Below are positions 8,750-17,445 of a DNA stretch of 46,028 nucleotides, piece by piece. The position numbers were made by a program, and so were the translations under genes. The DNA lies in assembly GCA_964392615.1 (NCBI GenBank), contig CAYMRB010000015.1:1-46028 (forward strand), in the 5' to 3' direction. This stretch comes from CAYMRB01 sp964392615 (GTDB taxonomy: Bacteria > Planctomycetota > UBA8108). Numbering within the stretch: position 1 is the first letter of the stretch; each line of letters opens with the position of its first letter. The notes under the pieces are model-generated. The model was not told the origin of the DNA. It did not search any database and saw only the letters and a list, made by a program, of their open reading frames with translations.

Positions 8750-10846
8750 TCACGGCTCGTTCCGGAGCTTGTCGATGTCGTAGCCCGCCATCCGCAGCAG
8801 CTCGACCGCGCGCGTGGACGCGCCGCGTCCCTCTTCGCGTACGACTCGGGCGATCGATGGCATGGCTCGCAGGCCCTGCTTGCGCAGGAACGAGAGGGCG
8901 ATGTCCGAGATGGTGAGTCGGGGATTCGCAGGCAACGGCGCGTAGTCGCCAAGAAGCCTCGCGATCCGGGTGAGCGCCTCTTCGGATGGCTCGTTTTGGA
9001 GCTTGTCGATAGCGCGCACGGCCGCATCGCGCACTCCGGCGTCGACGTCGGCGAGCGCGGTTAGGAACACGGGGATGGCATCGCCGTCCGAGCCGAAGCG
9101 GCCGTTTGGATCAGCATGCCAGTCGATCGACACGACGGCTTCGCGCCGGACGACGGCCGATGCGTCGCGCGCACACGCCAACAACGCTTCGATCACCTGC
9201 GGCGATCCGTTCGGGCCGAACTTCAGCGCGCTGACGAGCTGCCCGCGCACCACGTCGTCCGGTTCGTCGAGCGCGGCTACGATCGGGCCGATCGCCTTCT
9301 GAAACTTCCGCTCCGCGAGGCCGGCCGTGAGCGCCGCAGCGACGGCGTACCGAACGTCGTCGTCGTCGTCGTCGAGCGCCTTCAGAAGCCGCGGCGGAGC
9401 TTCCATCGGCAGGGCGCGCGGACTCGACGCGTAGGCCTCGAATGCCGCGCAGCGCACCGCCGGCCGCGGATCGTCGAACGCCTTCTGAAGCCATGAGTGC
9501 GTCGCGTCGCCGAGGCGCCGAAACGGAACGAGAAACAGATCCTTGCGCGCGTCAGCGTCGATTGCACCCGCCGACACGACCGAGTCGAGCAGCGCCGAAA
9601 CGAGCGGCGCGGCCGGTGCGCCGATCGCCGCGATCGCGCGTCCCGCCCGGCGGCGGCACTCGAGGTCATCGGACGCGAGCAGGCCCGCGAGAAACGCGAG
9701 AAGGGCGTCGGCGTCCGCGTCGACCCGCACGATCGCCTCCGCCGCCTGCACGAAGGCTGCCACGCTCTCGGTTCGCCGCACGCCTTCGCGCGCCGTCGAC
9801 TCGCGGCGCATCAGCGCCCAGAGCGCCGGCAGCGCCGCTTTGGCCTCCGGCCCGATGATCTCGAGACCGCTCGCGGCGCCCTGGCCGACGCGCGGTTCCG
9901 GATCGGCAAGCGCTTTCGCCAGCGCATCGACCACGCGCGGATCGTCCGGTGCGATGCGCGCGAGCGTCGTCGCGAGGCTCGGCTGCAGCAGCACTCTGTC
10001 ATCCGGCGGCGTGGCGAGCCACTCGAGGAGCAGGTCGACCGCGCCCGAGGCAAGCGGCCCCATCCCCCGCAGCGTGCACATCACGTGTGATCGCTTGTCC
10101 CAGGCATCGGTCCTCTTCATGAGGCGAACGAACGCCGGGACGCCCGCCGCGCCCATGCTGCGAATCGCGCCGAACGCAGCGGCCGAGGTGGTTCCGTGCT
10201 CGTTCGCCAGGAACGGCTCGATCGCGTCGATCGCGTCGACCGCCTGCGGCCCGAGGCGTCGCAACGCGTAGTGTGGGTTCGGATGCTCTTGGCGATCATC
10301 GCCCTTCAATCGCTCGACGTGCGCTGGCAGGGCGGGTCGTCCCAGCGCGGCCTGCGCGTCACCGGCCACACCGCGAAGCTCGCTGCCCCGATGCTCGACG
10401 GCAAGAGACACGAGCCACGTCACGAGACGTTCGTGCTCCGTGATCGCATCGGAAGCGACGTGATCGCCGTCCGCATCTGTCGGTGCGACGAGATCGAGCG
10501 CCCGAATCACGTAGAGCTGCCACTCGCTCTCGAACTCCGCGAACGGCGCCTCGAGCGCGGCGACGCCGTCGTCCCCCAACGCGACGAGCGCCTTCGCCGC
10601 CGCGGCGACGAGATCGATGTCCGTCGATTCGACGAGCGCGGCCAGGGCGGGGATCGCCTCCTTGCGCCCGCGCTCTGCGAGCCATTGCGCGGACGCCACC
10701 TTCTGGTCGACCGTCCCCGAGTCGAGCCGCCCGACGTGCCACCAGGCGAGGAACTCGTCTCTCTGCACCCACAACATCACGCCAGCGACGGCGACGACGA
10801 GCGCCGCTGCGATAGTCGTAATCGCTTTCGGGCCTCTGCGCTGCAT
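8750..10846 (-). CDS. Membrane-anchored HEAT-repeat protein
   Basis: 698 residues. An N-terminal signal anchor (about residues 8-27, after MQRRGPK) is followed by a short linker and then almost unbroken HEAT/PBS-lyase-like helical repeats from about residue 45 to 690. Repeated features are AIPALAAL, DDDDDVRYAVAAAL, VVRREAVVSI and DAGVRDAAVRAI. Such proteins are protein-protein scaffolds; there is no catalytic motif. Start assigned at the ATG at 10846, with no strong ribosome-binding site visible. It converges on the O-acetylesterase gene (32 bp apart) and diverges from the DUF1549 gene, sharing a 132-bp intergenic region. The partner is unknown. Confidence 0.88.
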   Translation of the reverse strand: MQRRGPKAITTIAAALVVAVAGVMLWVQRDEFLAWWHVGRLDSGTVDQKVASAQWLAERGRKEAIPALAALVESTDIDLVAAAAKALVALGDDGVAALEAPFAEFESEWQLYVIRALDLVAPTDADGDHVASDAITEHERLVTWLVSLAVEHRGSELRGVAGDAQAALGRPALPAHVERLKGDDRQEHPNPHYALRRLGPQAVDAIDAIEPFLANEHGTTSAAAFGAIRSMGAAGVPAFVRLMKRTDAWDKRSHVMCTLRGMGPLASGAVDLLLEWLATPPDDRVLLQPSLATTLARIAPDDPRVVDALAKALADPEPRVGQGAASGLEIIGPEAKAALPALWALMRRESTAREGVRRTESVAAFVQAAEAIVRVDADADALLAFLAGLLASDDLECRRRAGRAIAAIGAPAAPLVSALLDSVVSAGAIDADARKDLFLVPFRRLGDATHSWLQKAFDDPRPAVRCAAFEAYASSPRALPMEAPPRLLKALDDDDDDVRYAVAAALTAGLAERKFQKAIGPIVAALDEPDDVVRGQLVSALKFGPNGSPQVIEALLACARDASAVVRREAVVSIDWHADPNGRFGSDGDAIPVFLTALADVDAGVRDAAVRAIDKLQNEPSEEALTRIARLLGDYAPLPANPRLTISDIALSFLRKQGLRAMPSIARVVREEGRGASTRAVELLRMAGYDIDKLRNEP

Positions 10847-10913
10847 CGGTCGCTATCGTACCACGAGACCTCGTCGAGCCACGCGAACGGTTCGGACCTC
10901 TTCGACGTTCCGC

Positions 10914-10940
10914 TTGCAAGGCCCGGGAAACCGGTATACT
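10914..10940 (+). promoter_or_regulatory. Candidate sigma-70-type promoter for the DUF1549-DUF1501 operon
   Basis: TTGCAA at 10914-10919 and TATACT at 10935-10940 are separated by 15 nt (16 if the upstream hexamer is read as CTTGCA). They lie about 40 bp before the ATG at 10979, in an otherwise GC-rich divergent intergenic region. The match is good for the -10 box and fair for the -35 box. The spacing is slightly short, so this is tentative. Confidence 0.4.
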
Positions 10941-10978
10941 GGAAGGCGCTGTCAAGGGAACGCGATTCGAAGGGACGC

Positions 10979-12865
10979 ATGCCGATTCTCCACAAGCCGC
11001 GCGCGGCCGCACTGGCCGTCGCCCTGGTCGTGTGTTGGACCGCCTCGACGACGGGGCTGGCCGCGGACGACGACGAGGCGCACTGGTCGTTTCAGCCCGT
11101 TCGCCGGCCCGCGGTGCCGCAGGTCGAGAACGCCGCGTGGGTGACGAACCCCATCGACGCGTTCGTCTTGCGACGCATCGAGGACGAAGGACTGACGCCG
11201 GCGCCGCCCGCCGGCAAGATCGAGCTGCTGCGCCGTGCGTGCTATGACCTGACGGGGCTGCCGCCGACGCCAGCCGAAGTCGACGCGTTCGTCGCCGACG
11301 AGAGGCCCGACGCGTTCGATCGCGTCGTCGAGAAGCTGCTCGCGTCGCCGCGCTACGGCGAACGCTGGGGACGCCATTGGCTCGATCTGGTGCGCTTCGC
11401 CGAGACGAACAGCTTCGAGCGCGACAGCGACAAGCCGTTCGCGTGGCGCTACCGCGACTGGGTCATCCGCGCGTTCAACGAAGACAAGCCGTACGACCGA
11501 TTCGTGCTCGAGCAGATCGCGGGCGATGAGCTCGACGAGGTGACCGACGACGCGCTGATCGCCACCGGATACTACCGGCTCGGCTTCTGGGACGACGAGC
11601 CGACCGATCGCCTCCAGGCCCGCTACGACGAGCTGGACGACATCGTGTCGACGACCGGCCAGGTCTTTCTCGGACTGACGGTGAATTGTGCACGCTGTCA
11701 CGATCACAAGATCGATCCGATCCCGCAGTCGGACTACTACCGCATGCTCGCGTTCTTCCACGGCGTCACGCCGTACCGCGACGCGCGCGGCAAGCAGGTG
11801 CCGTTGCCGAGCCAGCCGAACGAGAAGGCCCTGTGCGCCGCCGAGAACGGACCGAACGCACCCGAGACGTTCGTGCTGCGACGCGGCAACGCGCACCTCG
11901 AGGGCGAGAAGGTCGAGCCCGGCTACATGTCCGTGCTCGGCCACGCAGCGCCGACGATCACCGCCCCGAAGCACGGTCGCTCGAGCGGACGTCGCCTCGC
12001 CTTCGCGCGATGGCTGGCGAACCCGAAGAACCAATTGGCGTCGCGCGTCATGGCGAACCGCATCTGGCAGCACCACTTCGGCCGGGGAATCGTGCGCTCG
12101 CCGAACGACTTCGGCCTGCGCGGCACGCGGCCGACGCATCCGGAGCTTCTCGACTGGCTCGCGACGGAGCTCGTGGCGCGCGGCTGGAAGATCAAGTCGA
12201 TGCACCGGCTGATCATGAGCTCGAGCGCGTACCGCATGTCGTCGCGCGCGAGCGCTGCGGAACTCGCGAGGGATCCAGGCAACGACTCCTTCTGGCGCTT
12301 CGACATGCGCCGTCTCGCCGCCGAGGAGATTCGCGACTCGATCCTCGCCGTCAACGGTCGCCTGAATCCGAAGATGGGCGGCCCGGGGTTCTATCCCGTG
12401 ATTCCGCGCGAGGTGCTCGCCGGCCAATCGCGACCGGGCGCCGGCTGGGGCAAGTCATCGCGCGAGGAGCGCGGCCGCCGCAGCGTCTACATCTACGTCA
12501 AGCGATCGCTCCTGACGCCGATCCTGAGCAGCTTCGACCTTGCCGACACCGATGCGAGCTGCCCGGTGCGCTTCTCGACGACGCAACCGACGCAAGCGCT
12601 CAGCATGTTGAACAGTGCATTTCTCAACGAGGCGGCCCGTGACCTCGCGACGCGTCTCGACAAGGAGTGCGGCGAAGATCGCGCCAAGCAGGTGCGTCGT
12701 GCGCTGCGACTCGCCGTCGGACGGCGCGTCGAGCAGAGCGAGGTCGATCGGGGCGTGCGCCTGATCGAGACACTCGAGAAGGACGACGGCCTGAGCGCGG
12801 CGGACGCGCTCGCGCAGTTCTGCGTCGTCGTCCTGAACCTGAACGAATTCGTTTACGTCGACTGA
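10979..12865 (+). CDS. DUF1549/DUF1553 (planctomycete PSCyt2/PSD1) secreted protein
   Basis: 628 residues. The ATG at 10979 is chosen because AAGGGA lies just upstream and a signal peptide follows (ending near LAADD, residue about 27). DUF1549 spans about residues 45-250 (NPIDAFVLRRIEDEGL, YGERWGRHWLDLVRFAETNS) and contains one CxxCH haem-binding-type motif, Cys237-Ala-Arg-Cys240-His241. DUF1553 spans about 335-620 (LASRVMANRIWQHHFGRGIV, SIHxLI-like MHRLIM, ATQPTQALSMLNSAF-like). Many relatives are 700-1000 residues long and carry an extra N-terminal cytochrome c domain (PSCyt1) or LamG; this copy has neither. Function in the family is unknown, probably periplasmic carbohydrate metabolism with haem. 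It is followed after 23 bp by DUF1501, its usual partner. Confidence 0.93.
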   Translation: MPILHKPRAAALAVALVVCWTASTTGLAADDDEAHWSFQPVRRPAVPQVENAAWVTNPIDAFVLRRIEDEGLTPAPPAGKIELLRRACYDLTGLPPTPAEVDAFVADERPDAFDRVVEKLLASPRYGERWGRHWLDLVRFAETNSFERDSDKPFAWRYRDWVIRAFNEDKPYDRFVLEQIAGDELDEVTDDALIATGYYRLGFWDDEPTDRLQARYDELDDIVSTTGQVFLGLTVNCARCHDHKIDPIPQSDYYRMLAFFHGVTPYRDARGKQVPLPSQPNEKALCAAENGPNAPETFVLRRGNAHLEGEKVEPGYMSVLGHAAPTITAPKHGRSSGRRLAFARWLANPKNQLASRVMANRIWQHHFGRGIVRSPNDFGLRGTRPTHPELLDWLATELVARGWKIKSMHRLIMSSSAYRMSSRASAAELARDPGNDSFWRFDMRRLAAEEIRDSILAVNGRLNPKMGGPGFYPVIPREVLAGQSRPGAGWGKSSREERGRRSVYIYVKRSLLTPILSSFDLADTDASCPVRFSTTQPTQALSMLNSAFLNEAARDLATRLDKECGEDRAKQVRRALRLAVGRRVEQSEVDRGVRLIETLEKDDGLSAADALAQFCVVVLNLNEFVYVD

Positions 12866-12888
12866 CCATCGCGATACGGAGCTTTTCG

Positions 12889-14352
12889 ATGCAGCAGAGG
12901 CGACCCGACTACTGCGGCCGAACGCGGCGCGAGTTCCTCTGGCAGACCGGTGCCGGTTTCACCGCTCTCGGCCTGACGGGCCTTCTCGACCAGGATGGCT
13001 TCCTCGCCGCGCAAACCGTCAGCGCCGACGGCACGAGCGAGTACGTGAACCCGCTCGCGTCGAGACCACCGCATTACCGACCGCGCGCGAAGAACGTCAT
13101 CTTCCTCTTCATGTACGGCGGGCCGAGCCAGGTCGACACGTTCGACTACAAGCCGGAGCTCTACCCGCTCGACGGCAAGACGATCAAGGTCAAGGTCAAG
13201 GGGCGCGGCGGCTCGCGCAATCAGGGCCGCGTTGTCGGGCCGAAGTGGAAGTTCCAGCGCTACGGCGAGTGCGGCAAGCACGTATCGTCGCTCTTTCCGC
13301 ACCTGGCAACGCGCGTCGACGACATCGCGTTCATCCACTCGCTGACCGCCGAGTCGCCGCTGCACGGCTCGGCGATGCTCAACATGAACTCGGGCCGCAT
13401 CCTGAGCGGTAGCCCGTGCCTCGGGTCGTGGGCGACGTACGGTCTCGGCAGCGTCAACGAGAACCTGCCCGGCTTCGTCGTCATGCTCGACCCGAGCGGC
13501 GGCCCGATCAGCGGCGCGAAAAACTGGTCGAGCGGCTTCATGCCGGCGAGCTTCCAGGGCACCGTGCTGCGATCCGGCGGCACCCCGATTCTCGATCTCG
13601 AGCAGCCGAAAGGCATCACTCGCGAGATGCGCCGCAAGCAGCTCGACGCGCTGAAGGCGTACAACACCGAGCATCAGGCGCCGCGCATCGACAACACCGA
13701 CCTCGCCGCGCGCATCGCGAGCTACGAGCTGGCGTTCAAGATGCAGTCCGCCGCGCCGGAGGCGACCGATCTGTCCAAGGAGTCGCCGAAGACGCTCGAG
13801 ATGTACGGCGTCGGCGAGAAGCGCACCGACGAGTTCGGCCGCCGCTGCCTGCTGGCGCGACGCCTCGTCGAGCGCGGCGTGCGGTTCATCCAGCTCTACT
13901 CCGGCGGCAATCACAACGATCACAATTGGGACGCGCACGGCGACCTGGTCGCGAACCACACCAAGCATGCCGGCGCGACCGACAAGCCGATCGCGGGTCT
14001 CCTCGAGGATCTCGCGCAGCGCGGCATGCTCGAAGAGACGCTGATCGTCTGGGGCGGCGAGTTCGGCCGCCAGCCGGTCGCCGAGTACGCGAAGGGCACG
14101 GGCCGCGATCACAACTCGTACGGCTTCACGATGTGGATGGCCGGCGGCGGCGTACCCGGCGGCGTCACGGTCGGCGAGACCGACGAGCTCGGCGCCGCAG
14201 CGGTCGTCGATCGGCTCGAGGTGAAGGACCTGCACGCGACGATCCTGCACCACCTCGGGCTCGATCCGAACAAGCTGACGTACTTCTACGGCGGCCTCGA
14301 CCACAAGCTGGTCGGCCCGGAGGGTGCGGAGCCGATCGCGCAGCTGGTGTGA
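12889..14352 (+). CDS. DUF1501 sulfatase-like Tat-exported protein
   Basis: 487 residues. The ATG at 12889 has GGAG 7 nt upstream. A twin-arginine signal is visible, TRREFL at residues 12-17 followed by a hydrophobic stretch, so the folded protein is exported. The rest is one DUF1501 domain, distantly related to sulfatases/alkaline phosphatases: NVIFLFMYGGPSQVDTFDYK near the start, MNSGRILSGSPCLGSW in the middle, then HNDHNWDAHGD, VWGGEFGR and HNSYGFTMWMAGGGV, which hold the likely metal and substrate ligands. DUF1549/DUF1553 and DUF1501 genes are paired across Planctomycetota and Verrucomicrobiota; the pair here is a compact two-gene operon. The substrate is unknown; sulfated or phosphorylated sugar is a guess from the fold. 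Confidence 0.93.
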   Translation: MQQRRPDYCGRTRREFLWQTGAGFTALGLTGLLDQDGFLAAQTVSADGTSEYVNPLASRPPHYRPRAKNVIFLFMYGGPSQVDTFDYKPELYPLDGKTIKVKVKGRGGSRNQGRVVGPKWKFQRYGECGKHVSSLFPHLATRVDDIAFIHSLTAESPLHGSAMLNMNSGRILSGSPCLGSWATYGLGSVNENLPGFVVMLDPSGGPISGAKNWSSGFMPASFQGTVLRSGGTPILDLEQPKGITREMRRKQLDALKAYNTEHQAPRIDNTDLAARIASYELAFKMQSAAPEATDLSKESPKTLEMYGVGEKRTDEFGRRCLLARRLVERGVRFIQLYSGGNHNDHNWDAHGDLVANHTKHAGATDKPIAGLLEDLAQRGMLEETLIVWGGEFGRQPVAEYAKGTGRDHNSYGFTMWMAGGGVPGGVTVGETDELGAAAVVDRLEVKDLHATILHHLGLDPNKLTYFYGGLDHKLVGPEGAEPIAQLV

Positions 14353-14367
14353 TCTCGAGCCTTGCGG

Positions 14368-14400
14368 CCCGCGACAGCGATCCGCGGGTTTCCTCTTTCC
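14368..14400 (+). terminator. Candidate intrinsic terminator after the DUF1501 gene
   Basis: A 6-bp GC stem (CCCGCG at 14368-14373 and CGCGGG at 14383-14388, 9-nt loop) lies 16 bp after the stop codon. It is followed by TTTCCTCTTT, a pyrimidine tract only partly made of T. Confidence 0.45.
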
Positions 14401-14489
14401 TCGGCGCTCGTTTGGCAGTGTGATGGCGCCGGAGCGGAAGACCGTGCGCTGCCAACGAGCGCGCGCGAGCCGCTCGGAAAGGGGTCGGC

Positions 14490-17445
14490 ATGCACTCGAG
14501 GCGGTTTGGCAGGCTCTGGTTCGCAGGGACGTTCGTCGTGCTCGGCGCGGGCGCCGCGGCATTCGCGCAGGTCGCGCAGCCGCTGGAGGAGTGGGTCGCG
14601 TTCTACAACGGGACCGACGGCGGCGACGACGTCGCCGTCGCGTCATGTGTCGACAACGAGGGGAACGTCTACGTCACCGGCTCGTCTGAGGCGACCGTCT
14701 CCAACACGGACGTCGTTACGATCAAGTACGCTCCGGACGGCGAAACGCTCTGGATCACTCGCTACGACGGACCGGCGGACCAACGAGACCGCGCCGTCGA
14801 TCTCGCCGTTGGACGTGACGGAAGCGTCCACGTCGCCGCTTCGTCGTCTGACGGCTCCTTCACGATCAAGTACGCCCGTGATGGAACCGAGCTGTGGACC
14901 GTTCGAGGGCCGGACGGCGCCAGCGCCCTGGCAGTCGACGACAACGGCAACGTGTACGTGTCGGGCAGATCGGCCGGCGATCTCGTCGTGTTGAAGTATG
15001 GCCCGAGCGGCGGTCAGCTCTGGGCGGCTAGCCTCACCGGGGAAGGACTCAGCAGCACGGCCCGCGCCCTCACCGTCGGTGGCGACGGAAACGTCTACGT
15101 GACGGGGTACGTACGGGACGTGCGCGGAGCCCTCAGGATGGTCAACTACGTCACCGTCAAGTTCGACCCGGACGGCGACCGACTCTGGCTCGCACGATAC
15201 AACGGACGGTCGGGACGCGCGGACGAAGCAACCGCGATCGCTGTCGACAGCGACGGATTCGTGTATGTGACCGGACACTCGGAGAGCGTCGGGTGGCCCA
15301 TCTCGGTCGACTTCGTCACGGTGAAGTACAGCCCCGAAGGCGAGGAACTCTGGAATGTACGCTACGGAGGACCCGAGGACGGCGGCGCACGCGACGAGCC
15401 CCGCGCGCTGGCTCTCGACAACGACGGCAACGCATACGTCACCGGGTACTCGGAGCCTCGCGAGTTCGAGGACGGGGACTACGAGTCCGTGACCGTCAAG
15501 TACAGTCCAGACGGCGAGGAGCTCTGGGTCGCCCGCCACGATCAGGCGTATGACCTCGTCGTGGATGCCAGCGGGTCCGCATACGTCACCGGCTCGTCGA
15601 CGGGCCCCAGGCTGTCCGGAAGGGAACGCCGGATCACGACCTCCAAGTACGTTCCGACTGGAGAGCGGCTCTGGGTCGCGCGCCACGACGCGCCTGCAGC
15701 ATCCCCGTACTGGGAAGGCGTGGCCATCGGCTTCGGCCGCGACGGTGGCCTGTACGTCGCGGGAAGCTCGACCGGAATACGCACGGGCGTCGACTACACG
15801 ACCCTCAAGTATGGCCCCGACGGAGCCCGAGCCTGGGTCGCGCGCTACAGCGGGCCGGTTGTCGGCGGCAACGATGCAGTCACCGCGATCGTCCACGACG
15901 ACGACGGGAATACCTACGTGACAGGGGAATCGGCTGGGGCGGGCACGTCCACCGACTACGTGACCGTCAAGCACGCTCCGGATGGAACCCTCCTGTGGTC
16001 CTCGCGCTACGACGGTCCCGGCAGCTATAGGGACGCACCGGTGGACGTCGCGATCGACACTAGCGGCAACTCGTACGTCACCGGAGCATCGTCGAGTGAC
16101 TACGCCACCATCAAATACGGTCCAGGCGGAGACGAGCTCTGGGTAGCCCGCTACCGCGGCCCCGGCGGCACCGACGAGGCTGCCGCGCTGGCGCTCGACC
16201 CGGCCGGCAACGTCTACGTCACCGGTCGCTCCGATGGCGAGGAAACGAGCTTCGACTACGCGACCGTCAAGTACGGCCCCGACGGCGATGAGCTCTGGGC
16301 CGCTATCTACCATGGCGGCTCCGATTCGTGGGACGAGGCGAAGGCGCTCGCCGTCGACAGTGCTGGCAACGTCTACGTGACGGGCCGATCAGACCGAGGC
16401 TATGCCACCGTCAAGTACGGGCCCGACGGCGACGAGCTCTGGGTGTCACGCTACTCGTGGATCCGTGTCCTCGCCTCGATCTTCCCGACCGCCATCGCCC
16501 TCGACGGGGACGGCAACGTCTACGTGACTGGTAGGGCGACGCCCGGGAATGTCGGCGATACGCACGCGACCGTCAAGTACGGCCCGAATGGCGACGAGTT
16601 GTGGGCCATCCGCTCCGACAGGTACGGCCTGGCCCTCGCTCTCGACGCCGACGGCAATCTCTACATCACCGGCGCGGCTCGTCACCCGGACACCCTCTCG
16701 GATTTCGCCACAACGAAGTACAGCCCTCGAGGAGACGAGCTCTGGGTCGCGTACTACGACGGAGCCCGCCACGGCGGCCTCGGCTGGGCGGATCACGCCC
16801 GCGACCTCGCACTCGACGCCGACGGCAACGTGTACGTGACCGGCGGCGACGGCAGCGGCTCCGGAAGCACCCACTCCGCGACTGTCAAGTACGCCCCGGA
16901 CGGCGAGGAGCTCTGGGTCGCCCCGTTCCGCGGTCACCCGACCGGCCACGATGTCGCGCGCGTCGTGACCGTCGGTCGCGACGGAGATGTTTACGTCGCG
17001 GGCAGCTCGCGAAGCCGGTTGACCAGCCACGACTTCACGACGATCAAGTACACGCAGCCCGACGCCGGCGCCCGATTCATCCGCGGCGACTGCGACGGCG
17101 ACGGCACGGTCACCGGTCGCGTCACGGACGCGGTCTACCTCCTGCTGCATGCCTTCACCGGCGCTCGCGAGCCGCCGTGCCTGGCGGCGTGCGATGTGAA
17201 CCGCGACGGGGCCGTCGATGGGATTGCGGACGCCCTGTTCCTGCTGCAGTTCAGCTTCGTCGGCGCCAGAACCCCCCCCCGCCCCTTTACACAATTCGGC
17301 CCCACCACNNNNNNNNNNTTGCGGCCGCAGCTCGTTCGCATCGGATGTCGAGCTGGGCTGCGACGCGCGGGCGGTCGGTGTGGCGTGCGGCGAATTCTCG
17401 ATCACTCGGATCCCCGGGCGCGAGCCGACTGCAGACGATCCATGA
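14490..17445 (+). CDS. Secreted SBBP beta-propeller-repeat protein with dockerin-like C-terminal cassette (interrupted by gap)
   Basis: About 985 residues. AAAGGGG lies upstream of the ATG, and a signal peptide ends near FAQVAQ. I count 16 SBBP-type repeats, each 40-60 residues, with a DxDGNVYVTG strand, a (T)xKYxPDGxELW strand and often a closing ARYDG. They should form one or more beta-propellers. A two-repeat calcium-binding cassette begins near residue 865 (GDCDGDGTVTG, DVNRDGAVDG). The 10-N gap at 17309-17318 falls inside it. After the gap the reading frame changes: the frame giving CGRSSF, DVELGC and VACGEF up to TGA at 17445 matches the Cys-Gly...Leu-Gly-Cys...Cys tail of two other proteins in this window, so I place the true stop there. 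It overlaps the convergent gene by 44 bp. Confidence 0.85.
17309..17318. other. Assembly gap 1 (10 N)
   Basis: Ten N follow a long C run and a low-quality-looking stretch. The gap lies inside the dockerin-like cassette of the SBBP protein and does not preserve its frame, so ten is a placeholder length. Confidence 0.98.

Noticed and set aside
14600..17050. Tandem DNA repeat or CRISPR-like array in the SBBP gene
   Set aside because: The periodicity is at protein level, with variable unit length and no identical DNA repeats or spacers.
17319..17440. Possible cloning-vector remnant near gap 1 (NotI, EcoRI, BamHI/SmaI and PstI sites close together)
   Set aside because: The stretch reads as the expected cassette end on one strand and as the coiled-coil end of the convergent gene on the other; the sites are probably chance in GC-rich DNA. 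A vector-screen search would settle it.
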